A stretch of 64,000 nucleotides of DNA, from assembly GCA_002221725.1 (NCBI GenBank), contig NJFT01000086.1, positions 87,074-151,073 on the forward strand. Reading direction: 5' to 3'. The notes beneath the pieces were generated by a model, which ran no database searches, was not told where the DNA came from, and saw only the letters and a program-made list of their open reading frames with translations. This stretch comes from Scedosporium boydii (taxonomy: Eukaryota; Ascomycota; Sordariomycetes; Microascales; Microascaceae). A program made the translations under genes and the position numbers. Each line of letters opens with the position of its first letter. Positions within the stretch are counted from its first letter, which is position 1. Shown here piece after piece: positions 43,048 to 53,607 of this stretch.

Positions 43048-43653
43048 GCTCGTGCCTCTTCAAGGCAATAACGATAATATCAAGCTGTTCTATCTTTGTA
43101 AAGAGAACCTTGCCATCCTCAGCCAGGAGTAACAGGCCCCTGCTCTCTGTAAACAAACGCTCTCCATCAATCTTCGCCTGTTCTGGATCGAGGTAGACCC
43201 TCTCTCCACCGATTCCAAACCACGGAAAATGACATACACATCGGACTTTCTGCCCGAGTTAGGGACATCGCGCATCTGGAAGTACAGACATCAGCGGTAG
43301 ACTTTCGTAACATGGCTTTTGGACGCAGTTTACCCGTTCATACTGATGACTTCTCATATAAAATGGAGTCCCACACGCACCTGTGGTGGTCTTCACTTCG
43401 TCAACGTACCGAGGCCGAGCATTCCCCCATTCCTGCTAGCCAAGATACCTTTGCCGAGCAGGGATGCCAGCCCTGTCGATCGAGAGTCGCTTCTGAACGT
43501 GTGTCGCCGGAATGGGCTTTCTCGAGACCATGTGCCAATATTGTGGTGCTAACTGCTCCACACAAGCTTGCATTGGCTCGCACACGCATCAAGCTCATTC
43601 GATTTCTCTTGCTTCAAGGCGTCGATCTCCGTATACATGATATAATGCATCAT
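43034..43653 (-). pseudogene. Degraded small gene of unknown family
   Basis: Three minus-strand pieces look coding. A start ATG at 43653 gives MHYIMYTEIDALKQEKSNEL with CASQCKLVW. A middle part has HVQKRLSIDRAGIPARQRYL, then a TAG (43436-43438), then EWGNARPRYVDEVKTTT. A last exon, probably beginning after a CTCGGGCAG acceptor near 43258, contains HFPWFGIGGERVYLDPEQAK and on to FTKIEQLDIIVIALKRHEPP, ending in TAA at 43034. The C-terminal exon is the best preserved and has natural residue order. I do not recognise the family. Exon borders are uncertain, and the internal TAG suggests it is no longer functional. Confidence 0.4.
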
Positions 43654-43728
43654 CCAACTTCATACCTCTTATAAAGAAGCTGCGAGCAACCAGACCAGTA
43701 GACCCAGCCAAGCCGCAAAGTTCCGGCT

Positions 43729-46700
43729 TTAGATAGGAGACGAGATATGGCGACGTAGGAAGAATATCATTGCTTCATGACCCGTGCGTTCAGCCCAGTC
43801 GAGCGCTGTCATCCCATCGGCATCCGTCGCGGCAATACGAGCACCCTTTTGAAGTAGATGCTGTACCATCGCGATATTCTGTTTAATAACTGCATGGTGA
43901 AGCAGGGTTTCCTTCTTGTCGCCATAGTGGGCGTCTATGTCAACACCGTGGGCAAGAAGTAGGTCAACGACAGCTTCACTGCCACATTCGACTGCCACAT
44001 GTAATGCTGTGAACCCATCTTCGTCAGCGGCTTTCACGTCCGCCCCGGCGTCGATGAGCAGGCAGGCTATTTCCTCCGATCCGCGCCACGCTGCTTCGTG
44101 GAGTGCGGTAGTGCCTTGCAGGTCGCTCATCTTCTTATTTACTTGATTGACATCTGCACCATGATCTAGGAGAAGTCGGACCATTTCCAGCTCACGATAA
44201 TATGTGGCGTAACATAGTGCACTCTTACCGTCGTCGGTTTGTGCTGACACATCTGCCCCATTCTCGAGAAGTCGTCGCCTCAAAGCCAATCCAGCTGTCC
44301 CTTGACGGCGTTGGGAAGCCAGGAGCAGATAGGTACGCCAGTACGGCACCGGCGCTTTTAGATCTGCCCCATTTTCTATGAGAAGATCAAGCACAGCAAG
44401 GCGTTCTTCCGCTCGCTGTTTGTCTTCCTCTCGCCGTTTTTTTTCTCGTTCCTCATTTTTCCTTTGCTGTCCCATCGAGTCGTCATCGTCGTCGTCATCG
44501 TCGTCGTCCTCCCCGGCCATGAGTCTATAATACCCAGAACTGGATGGATTGAATACCCACGACAATGCTGTTCTGCTGTTTCCGTCTTTAGCATCCAGCC
44601 GTGCTCCATTGTCTAGCAATTGCTTCACTACTGAAGCATTTCTATATCCCGCTGCCATATGCAACGGCGTTGCGCCGTCATAATCGGTTTCTTGTATATC
44701 GCAATCATGCTCAAGCAGGAGCCGAATGCCAGCATCGTAGCCTCTATAAGCTGCCCAATGCAGAGGAGTTCTACCGAAGTGCTCTTTCACATTGACGCTA
44801 GCTCCATTGGCCAAGAGCAGCCGCAGTACGTCGGCATTCTCGCGCGCGACGGCGAGGTGCAAAAGAGGGACGCCCCAATGAGAGTCGATATTGGGATCTG
44901 CCCCCTTTTCCAGCAGAAATTTGACTTCGTCTTCGTCTGCTCGATCGACCGCAGTGTGGAGATGCGCAGTTGCGAGCCATCGCTCCGTCTCGTTTCCCCT
45001 ACCTACACTCTCGAGCAACATCTTAAGAACGCCTTCATGCCCCGACGCAGCAGCTTCATGGAGAGCTGTTTTCCCTCTCCGGTCCTCAGCTAGTACGTCT
45101 GCATTGTTTTCCAGCAGTATTTGGACTATTTCTGCCTGCCCCCAACCTGCTGCGCAGTGCAACGCAGTATGGCCCTGTTCATTCTTGGTGGAGATGTGAA
45201 TGCCTCTCGCGATCAAGAGCTCCACGAGCTCAACATGGCCACCCTGGGTAGCCCCATGAAGCGCTGTCACGCCGTCTCCTTTGGTTGTTGCCGATATGTC
45301 GGCGCCACTATCCAGGAGCAGGAGGACCAAAGAGCGGTGGCCCTGCTCGGCAGCTCGGTACAACGGGGTCCCGCCGTACTCCACTTCGTCGTCGCTATCC
45401 TCGTCGTCATCCGGTTCGCGAGAAGACTCTCTGTCGCTATGTCGCTCTTTTATCCGTGCCACGGCGTCCTCCTGGTCAATGTCCGCTCCCCTCTCAATCA
45501 AAATTCGCGCTACGTCGATATGACCATGCTCTGCTGCGAGATGGAGCGGCGACTTCCCCAGTGTACCTCTACGGTCATTACAGTCTGCCCCTGCATCGAT
45601 GAGTGCTTTCACTACAGATTCATGCCCTTCCTGGGCGGCGATGTGCAACGGCGTTTGTCGGTCAATCGCCTCGGGTGCAATCTTGGCTCCTGCCTGCAAC
45701 AGCAAGCGGACCATTTGAACGTGACCTGCCGCTGCTGCCAAGTGAAGGGGGGTTGTACCCCATTCCGCCCTCACATTTACGTTGGCCCCGTTTGCCAGTA
45801 TATTCCGTGCGATATCGACAAGACCGAACGAGGCGGCGACGTGAAGCCGACTTAAATTTGGAACGCTGCCCCGAGTGCTGTACCATTTGAGTCTAGATTT
45901 CGCCTCGCCGACTGCCTGGTTGGTACTTAGGATGCTGATGTTATTGCTCAGATATTCCAAGGCAAGCTCAGAGACATCATCGTCCATTCCGTCGCGTACG
46001 TGATCTCCCCAGTAACTGGTAGCATACCCCAAAAACGGATATTTGTCAAGGCGGATCGTGAGTTCCTCGTCATTTGAGCAGTACTTCTCAGCAAATGGGC
46101 TGAATGACAAATACCCTAGGCAGGTCTTAGCGATGATTGAAAGCGCGTCGGGAAACCAGGCTATTCGAGTGCGCTCAAAGTAGCTTTGAGTTGTGTAGTG
46201 CACTAGGCGGATATGGTTGCTCTCCTCGTTGATGGTCACTAGGCCGGCGCATACCGAGACCATAAGTTCCGTTTCGTAGAGGCCATCTTCGTCGAGATCA
46301 TCGTCGCCAGGCTCTACAGCTAGGGCGTGCTGCAGTTCTGCCACCGTGAGTGGCCGGAGTGAATACGAAATCCAATACAACACTTTGTGCGCCAAGGCAG
46401 CTTGGCCTTCGTCTTGGTTCTGGATCCGCTGCATGGCCTGATCGTAGGTTTCGTCAAGTTCTTTGGGCAGACTGCCCAATGCCGTGCGGACTTCGCGGCG
46501 AGTGAGCTTTTTCGCCAGACTGTCCATGTGTAACTGAGCAAGCAGAAACCTTATCCAAGAGCCAAAGTCAGCATGAGCCAATATGAAAGCGCGCAGGATA
46601 TCGAGAGGCGGACGCGGGGATCAAAACGCACATTCCTTGACTACTCTTGACGACGGTCGCGGTAATTTCCTCCAATAGAGTCGGATTTGAACGGACATGC

Positions 46701-48145
46701 TTCGCCAGCGACCTCACCTTTTCGATGCGAGCTTCGATATATAACTTGACGTCCTCATCCGTTGCACGGATGTCAATATGAGGTACGTTCTCAAAGCTCT
46801 CCTCCAATTTTGGAGAATATCTAGAGGTAATAAGTATACGTGAATTTTGGGGTAACTTTTGGATCTCAGCGAGGAGTCTACCCCTGGTATTGCCGCGTTC
46901 GGGGCACTCGTCGAGGGCATCCACAACGACGAAGACGAGCGATCGAGTCTTGGCTTCTTGTACGAGCAGGCGAGTGAGCTCATCTAGCTTGGGATTCGTC
47001 TTTTTCTGGAGGTGCTTATTGTAGAGGCTGCGCACACCGTCGGGAAGAGCAGCCTCTTGTTGGACCATCTGCTTTAATAAACTTCCTATCATGTTCTGTG
47101 GCGTTTGCACCTCCTCTTCTTTGTAGCTGCAGTACAGATAGATCACAGCTGCAGGAGTACCCTGATGCTGAGTCTCAAGCCAGTCAATAACCATGGACCT
47201 GTAGACTGCGGTTAGCAAACTCCGGAACTGCCGATCCTTCTGTAATGGAGCGGGGTTTTCCATACGCCAGGGTCGTCTTGCCAGCGCCCGCTACATCTCG
47301 TTAGCGACTTGGGATAAAGGATTCGATGTGGCCGAACTTACGCAGTCCCGGGCACCACATAGTCCTCTCCTTCCCCTCTAGCCAGTGCTGAAATCGAGGA
47401 TCAGAGAGAAGCCACTCTCCCGTTCCAGCTTGTCGCCGATTGAGAAAGTCAATCTGCTTAGCTGCAAAGTCAAGGCTGGACAGCCAGCGAGTGACCTCTT
47501 GAAATTCTTCATCTAAACGGCAGCCTTCGTGGTCAGCTTGAGCTCTACGAGTATCCACTTCAAAGATGGTAATAGGGACCTTGTCGTTCCGCGATAGCTT
47601 CATCAATAGCTCCCCGTATATCCTCTTTGACATCAATAAGATCTCGTTTCATCTCCAGAGCAAGCTTGCTAAAGACAACATCAGCTTTCCGAAGAACGGC
47701 TATCGAAATTAGGGCCTTACAACTGATCATTCTGTAGAGCAAGCGTGATGAGGGTCTTGACCCGCTCAATCTGTGCAAGCACTTCCTCGATCTCTTTCTT
47801 ATCAAGTGCCCAAATCAAGGCCTTTCCCACCTTCTTAAGTCGCCCTGTGGACGGCTCAAGTTTCATTGCCAAACGTTCCATTTGGTGTTGTAACTGATCC
47901 AGCGCCCCACCCGCTGCTCCCAGGCCGCGGAGAGCCACGAACCATGGATCCCGGGCAGACTTGGCTTCCTCTACCCGGTATCTCAGATCAGTCAACATTG
48001 CCAGAAGGCTGGAAGCGTGCCGAGCAAACTGGGCCCGCTCGGTGGGGGCATCCTTGATGTCATTCACATAGCTGATGACCTTGGCCGTCGTCTCAATCAG
48101 CTGGACGATGGCGGCGACAAGGCCCACCGCCGAGACGGGATCCAT
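43729..48145 (-). CDS. NACHT-ankyrin STAND protein with a 25-nt P-loop exon
   Basis: Six exons: 48145-47721, 47668-47580, 47512-47342, 47290-47266, 47198-46632 and 46549-43729. Their lengths sum to 4098 nt, an exact multiple of three (1365 residues). The N-terminal ~140 residues form a HeLo/SesA-like helical domain (MDPVSAVGLVAAIVQLIETT). Walker A (PGAGKTTLA, about residues 229-237) is encoded by the 25-nt exon 4. Walker B is FVVVDALDEC at about 326-335, with ILITSRYSP after it. The winged-helix part (FLLAQLHMDSLAKKL, LSWI-like KVLYWISYSLRPLTV) precedes about 18 ankyrin repeats from residue ~670 to the end. The repeats are interrupted by an acidic insert and by a run of ten Asp with a K/R/E-rich coil. 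It is likely an allorecognition or cell-death switch. The second intron has an atypical GTCCCT donor. Confidence 0.88.
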
Positions 48146-48261
48146 CGTGACGAATTGCGGGTGCCCTAGGGAAAGGTGAGATGGGCGTAATGCGGGGAAC
48201 GTTTGTCGCGCAGCTCTAGTAAAAATGTATGATTTGCGGACGGACGTATTTAAATCTGAAT

Positions 48262-49532
48262 CTATTGGGCAGAAATAAGGCTATTGGGTCGCATTGAGGG
48301 ACTGACAAGCCACATTACTGGCCGAGAGGCGCGATAATTAAATCGAGGACCCAAGATCCAATTCGTCCAAATATTCGCAAAGGACCGTGAAACGGTTTGA
48401 GAGAGCACAGCCTTTGTTCCTCGACCGGTTTCAATCTTCGACAATATCTCTCCAGGAGACGTCTTCAATAGCCAGTGTACCTCGAAGGAACGTTCCAGAA
48501 TCTCCAGCTGAGCTGACGAGACACCTGGAGCAGCGGTGAAAGACCTCTTCAAACACCTCACGGTGTTGTCTAGTATTGGACCTGCCCAACGACAATTTGA
48601 TGGCTCCAACTAGGCGCAAATGCCATCCTCCCCCGGGCGGCCTAAAGAAATACATTTGCTGCATAATCTTGACCTGTGCAAACGAGGTGCCTATGTTATT
48701 CGAATCTGGATTAAGATGCCGCGTAAAGAAGAAGTACGTAGCTAATTGTTGAATCCCATCTCTTCTGGTTCGTCATTCCAGCATATTTCTCGTTAATGAC
48801 GATATAAAAGCTGCAGACTTTTACAAATTTCATCATTTGAGATACATTCTTGCTTGTAAGACGATGTCCAGTAGAGCATGTCAAGCAAGAATTCGAGATC
48901 ATGGCACTTCCGTACACCAAGATGGCCGTGGAGAAAGTTCCACTTCCCGTCTAGCTCCTCCACAGAGGTTGATCCCTCGAGCTCGAGAAGCGGAAAAGGT
49001 TTGTCTTCGACAAAGTGCTTACCACACTGCCTCAGGAGTTTCAGGTACAGAAGATACGTCCCGTCAAGAGCCAGTTTGTTGTAGTTGGTCGTGCCGCACA
49101 GCGCATCTGCGGGACCTCGAGCCTAAGAGTTCTTAGAAGTGCGGGCTTCCATTCAGCCTGCGGCCCCTCGTACTTCATTTGTATAGAGTTTAGGCACGCC
49201 GTATTCATCTACCGCCTTCATAGAAACCCCTAAGTATTGTCTAGAGATGAATAGATCCTTGGCTGGTTCGTCGATAAGATAGTTCCCATTCTGGTCTGCT
49301 GCTGCATCTATGGTGAGTCCGAGAGCACTATCGATTTTTTTAAGGACCTCACTATGCCGCGACACGAAGCAAGGTGTCCCGTTGAGACGAGGCTTGGTGC
49401 GCTCCCGATGGCCAGACCAGAAAGGATTTGATGTGTCTTCTTTGAGTGGTAGAAAAGTCGGCCAGGTGTAGCGCAGCTTTGGATGTTGGCAAAATTACAC
49501 TACCTCCTTAAGGAACGCATCCGTGATCCCGG
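48262..49532 (-). pseudogene. Decayed 3' part of an HSP90-like ATPase gene
   Basis: Short open pieces in changing frames follow the better-preserved 5' part. Near 49153-49365 a piece reads KKIDSALGLTIDAAADQNGN and DLFISRQYLGVS. Near 48431-48664 a piece reads LRLVGAIKLSLGRSNTRQHR and DVSWRDIVED. The order and spacing fit the region after the ATPase domain in fungal NO VEIN/sacsin-type proteins, but stops and frame changes are frequent. It is an inference from context, since similarity here is weak. Confidence 0.35.
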
Positions 49533-50560
49533 CTAATAGACCAATGTTTCGTCTTGAGGTGGTGGAAACGTCTTGCCTGCTTTTTTTCTTACCATAAAGT
49601 CTCCCTCTCTAACGGGTAAAAAGGCAAAGATGTTCCGTGACTGTTCAGTTGGATTCTCGTCGCTTGTGGGAGGGAATGCAAGGATGACCTCTGCGGTCTT
49701 CCACCGTTCATTTTCTGGATCTGCGCCCGACCAGCGTTCCCGGTTCTCACTCTTGGCGAGCCCGGTGACGGTGTGCGTTGTGACGTGGTAGTGTGCCTGC
49801 CCCAAGATCTCCTTATCACCCTCGACTGATACAGTCTTGAGGATCTTTCGATGTTGGTATCAACGACAAAGGACCTTGAAGTCTCTCACGATCCTGATTC
49901 GTCATAAAATGCGGCGTTTATTCTCTTTAATTTCCTGAGAAATAAGAGGTAAGTTTGCCGAGGATCATTCAGTTGCTTGAGAACGGTGTCTTGGAGATAC
50001 TTAATTTCATCCGGGCTGCCCTTGTCATGCCCGTCGACCTCCTCCTCCGGCTCCACGTCTTGCCATATTGGCGTGACCATGCCGGGGCCGTCCCCAGGCT
50101 TCTCGTACTGAAAATAGAATGAGTAGTGACCCGACTGAATGAATACTTTCGAAGCGGGTATGAAGACGGACTTGGAGCCGATCCGCTTAGCGCGGATGTA
50201 TCCATAGGAAGCAGACTTCGTCCTTTTCCCGACGGCGAAAACGGCCTCGGGGTCTTCGATAGAGAAACCGGCTTCATTACACTGACGACAAGCCGACCAG
50301 CATGGATTGCAAAAGAAACGAAAAGTACATCCCCTCCAGCCGTAGCGCGAATGAAAAGATTCTCGTCTGCATTTCGCAGAAGTTCGAAGACGAAGCGCGT
50401 CGCTGCCATATATGTTCCTTGCGAGTCTGCAAAAGTCCAGTAAAGGGAACGTGAGCATGTAAGAAACTTAGACCATTGACGAGTAGAAGATTAATGGAGT
50501 GTCCTGCCAGACTCGCAAGGACTTTCATGTTCTCATCGACCATCGACAGTTCGATTATTC
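49533..50560 (-). pseudogene. Frameshifted HSP90-like (NO VEIN/sacsin-type) ATPase domain
   Basis: The minus strand encodes the start of the fungal histidine-kinase/HSP90-like ATPase family. MKVLASLAGHSINLLLVNG comes first, then after an apparent intron TRFVFELLRNADENLFIRA (the N-box helix; the family has LLQNADDN). Around 50279-50284 the reading frame shifts by one base, and the next frame continues as expected: CNEAGFSIEDPEAVFAVGKR, then GYIRAKRIGSKSVFIPASKV (corresponding to GEKGIGFKSVF), ending in LKQLNDPRQTYLLFLRKLKR. A further segment, HVTTHTVTGLAKSENRERW and VILAFPPTSDENP, lies at 49600-49800 after more stops. In the ATP lid GIGF has become RIGS, and the frameshift destroys the domain. 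These genes often occur near NLR and HET genes. Confidence 0.65.
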
Positions 50561-51144
50561 TCTATTGGTCAGTGCCGTTATGGGCTCCTCGTCTCATCCT
50601 TTGTTCAGTCTTCGCCAAGTAGGCTATGGCCAGAATCCGTGTGGATCTGAGCAACGCGTGGTCGGTCACGCAGACAGATATCCCTTTCCACTGACGATCG
50701 TATCGACCTCGGCCATGCAAAGTCCAGCAGGTCGTCAAGTTTCACGAATGGTGGTACAATAGAAAACGGCAGGATGATTTTTTGCCAGAACCGTTTGAGG
50801 TTAGAACACATGTTCCATATTCGTGTGCGAGAAGAGTTAGGATTAGTTAGATGGGCGTTCTGTGAAGAAAGACACATCATAGTCGCGGTGGAAGCAGAGA
50901 CAGTTGAGAGCCAAAGTATCACGGTCGCGGTCATTTTATTGGTTTTTCTCTTCTATTCACTTTTTTTCTTTATTTATTTACTTCTTTTTTTATCCGTTTT
51001 TCTCCTTTTTATCCGTAACAAATTTCAGTGAAAATTCCGGAACGAATTTCTCGATCCAAACCCGCCCGTCTTAACCTGAACAACCCACATCAAGATGCTG
51101 AACTGTGCCCGCTCTTCAAAAAGTCGCCCTTGGGTTCTGGCCGG
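50561..51144. other. Intergenic, T-rich tract
   Basis: Contains a strongly T-rich pyrimidine stretch at about 50938-51020. One minus-strand frame (50605-50934) shows no family features. No gene was supported. Confidence 0.45.
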
Positions 51145-51729
51145 TCAAGAAGGTTTGTCCGCTGATCCTGTCAAATCATTGAGGCGGGTAACAGTGCCCC
51201 CAAATACGTTGACACCACTTCCGGTAGCAACGTTTAATGCCCCCGTTCCAAGATGAATAGGTTGAATCCCAGAACCGCTGTTGATGTACTTTGATCCGGC
51301 CGATGATGTCGCCTCAACGAATAAAGAGGGCGGAAGCACCCTAACCTTTTTCAGGGCAGTGTGGATCGTTCCGATGACTGTCGCATCCAGTGGGAACTTC
51401 CTCGCTATGTTCAACACGTTGACGAGTAATTTTGTCATTACGTCTTCGATCTTCTCTTTACTCTTCGTATTGGAAATACCCTTGCGGTATCGCTCGATGG
51501 TAGGCATCGGCTCGTTGGACATTGTGTGGGAGTATATCAGGCAGAGATCTTCCGCCTGAGACGCCACTTCATCAGCCCAAGCCTTCGCCTTGAGGCAGAA
51601 GCGCTCTGGGTGGTTTCCCAGGACTTTCTCATCCGCCATTAACGCAAGGGAGGAGGAGACCAGAGGAAGCCATTTTTGTACGACGTGGAATGCTTCGGGT
51701 AAGTCGCTGTCGACATGGATGTCTGTCAC
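51145..51729 (-). CDS. SesA/HELL-like protein with C-terminal RHIM-like amyloid motif (B)
   Basis: A frame of about 195 residues. It has no ATG at its beginning (the codon at 51729 is GTG) and a CCTGTAG acceptor lies just upstream at about 51746, so a first exon is probably missing from this model or has been lost. Residues ~8-130 resemble the SesA/HeLo-like helical domain from its second helix on (DLPEAFHVVQKWLPLV). The C-terminus carries YINSGSGIQPIHLGTGALNV followed by ATGSGVNVFGG, a glycine-rich pseudo-palindromic motif with a G-I-Q core as in RHIM-like PP motifs. Such modules pair a membrane-disrupting helical domain with an amyloid motif that is templated by an NLR. The membrane-active N-terminal helix is not seen here. 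It lies 1.2 kb from, and divergent to, protein A. Confidence 0.65.
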   Translation of the reverse strand: MTDIHVDSDLPEAFHVVQKWLPLVSSSLALMADEKVLGNHPERFCLKAKAWADEVASQAEDLCLIYSHTMSNEPMPTIERYRKGISNTKSKEKIEDVMTKLLVNVLNIARKFPLDATVIGTIHTALKKVRVLPPSLFVEATSSAGSKYINSGSGIQPIHLGTGALNVATGSGVNVFGGTVTRLNDLTGSADKPS

Positions 51730-52907
51730 GGCACGGAGTGACTACAGGGCCACATTAGGCCGAAGGGAGTACCGGGATTCCCCCGGAATGACGGAACTAG
51801 TATAAGAGACAGTCGTCATTCAAATTGGAGTGATATAATGTGGGAAATAGGCTGACTAGAGCATGACCATAGAGTCACAGGCCTGCTGAAACTAAAATCT
51901 AAGACAAGCCCAAGATAGGGTTGGAATAGGTAAACTAAGAAGGAAACTTTCAGAGGAAAGGGAGAGGTAGAGGGAAGATCATATGAGGAGCTGGAAAGGA
52001 TATAAAAGGGAGGCTTTGGATGAAGAGAGAGGAGGGAGGAATTAGCGATTAGTGACCCTTTCATACCAGACCTACACTTGGCCTTTACTAGTCCTACTGT
52101 TCCCCTTCACTCTGTGACACGACCATCTCTTACAATGTCACTGGCGGCAGCAATAGTTTGGTCGACGCCGCTGGCAGCACTGTCAATGGCGTCGCAGGCC
52201 ACCGTCGCGGCCGAGTCGGACATTGCTGCTATAGTAAGAAATGGAAGTCGCGTGTTGCAAATCCGTAAGGCAGGTCACAAGGCAGGTTTGTGAGGGGATA
52301 TGACCGGATGCCCGCTGAGAGAAGTACTCAACAAGTCCTGGAGAGAAAAACTCAGCAGTGCTGGTTATATGGAAGTTTACATGTCTGTCCCTTGCCATGC
52401 CAAGCTCTGCTCCCCGCCTTGGGTATGCTGACCAGGCTGGGGCTGAAAGTGCAGCGTTCTGTGCCACCCACACATCAACCTGCAGATCCGAGATTGCATT
52501 CATTCGTCCATTCGTTCTCATCTGATTCAACCATCAGAACATTGCACTACGCCTCGATGGCGGTGGCTGAGCTCCTCCTCGGCGGCATAAAAGGGAATGC
52601 AAAGATGCCCGATCGTGAAAACACATCAAAGTATTATGGACAGAGGCGAGATTCGATCGACCAAATCTTGATCACATCACAGTGCCGAGAAGCGAATCTA
52701 ATAATCGGCTGGGGAACCGTCGTGGACACCCCAGGCTAACCATGGAAGCACATCTCAAAGCCCTGCCCTCCGAAAAGATTGAACAAATAATCCTTCACAA
52801 GAGTGAAGACATTCATTCCCTGCACTTTTCAAGAGCCGAACCAATAGCGAGGACCGGCAACACACCCATTCAAGCAGCCCGCCCAGCCAACAATAGCATC
52901 GAACACA
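51730..52907. other. Divergent intergenic region between motif proteins B and A
   Basis: No gene is firmly supported. At 52134-52240 both strands are open and alanine rich. The plus strand starts MSLAAAIVWSTPLAALSMAS and ends at a GTAAGA, the minus strand starts MSDSAATVACDAIDSAASGV and also ends at a GTAAGA. Either could be a tiny exon, but no partner exon was found. Confidence 0.4.
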
Positions 52908-53549
52908 ATGTCTGGCGCTGAGGTGTTGGGCATAATTTCCGGCATAATCACAATCGTCGAAGCCTGCTACAAAATCTATGAAACCGCAAAAGACGCCTCT
53001 GGGCTTCCTCCCCAATTGCGGGACTCTGCCGTGAGACTACCCCTCGTCAAAGAGACTTTATCGACAGTCAAGGAAGGGCTTTCCGAGGAGATGTCCCCAG
53101 AGTCCCGAAAGGCCGTAATGCTGATCCTCGAGAGCTGCGAGGATAGAGCGACGGAGCTCAGGGCCATCTTCGAGGATGTTGCTCCAGACAGGTCGTCAGC
53201 ACCGACTCGTTTTAGGAGGTACTATAGAGCTTTTAAGGCGAATCCAATGTCTGACAAGGTGAGGACGCTGATGGACGGGATTTTCATGGATTTGCAGCTC
53301 TTGGCGGCGAACCGCAGCGTCAATGGCGCGACAAGAGAGCAAGTAAACAGGTTGCTCGACAGCTCCAGTGGGAAAGACGGGCCCCCTAGGGCTGCCCGGG
53401 GCGGCTCCAGATCTCAAACATTTTATAATACCGGGTCGGGAATCCAGATTGTACATTCCGGAACTGGGGAGCTTCGCATCAGCACGGGTACAGGCCTGCA
53501 TGTTAGCGGTGACATTGGAACACTCAACTTCGGCGTCCCCTTTCGCTGA
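52908..53549 (+). CDS. SesA/HELL-domain protein with C-terminal RHIM-like amyloid motif (A)
   Basis: A single exon of 213 residues. The N-terminus MSGAEVLGIISGIITIVEAC is an amphipathic/hydrophobic helix, followed by the SesA hallmark SGLPPQLRDSAVRLPLVKET and the rest of a HeLo-like helical bundle to about residue 150. A Gly/Ser/Arg-rich linker then leads to the C-terminal motif FYNTGSGIQIVHSGTGELRI and STGTGLHVSGDIGTLNFG. This layout (N-terminal HELL domain, C-terminal amyloid motif) is that of HELLP-type execution proteins, in which an NLR-seeded amyloid fold of the motif lets the helical domain attack the membrane. The motif belongs by its G-I-Q core and pseudo-repeat form to the RHIM-like group. 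Activity is inferred from architecture only. Confidence 0.8.
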   Translation: MSGAEVLGIISGIITIVEACYKIYETAKDASGLPPQLRDSAVRLPLVKETLSTVKEGLSEEMSPESRKAVMLILESCEDRATELRAIFEDVAPDRSSAPTRFRRYYRAFKANPMSDKVRTLMDGIFMDLQLLAANRSVNGATREQVNRLLDSSSGKDGPPRAARGGSRSQTFYNTGSGIQIVHSGTGELRISTGTGLHVSGDIGTLNFGVPFR

Positions 53550-53607
53550 GTGTGAAGGGAAAGCCGTGCAACTTCATGTATCTCTCTCTTATATTCGAGA
53601 ACCACTA

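Noticed and set aside
44480..44515. GTC/ATC microsatellite as a non-coding repeat
   Set aside because: It is inside the NACHT-ankyrin exon and encodes the Asp run of the protein in frame.
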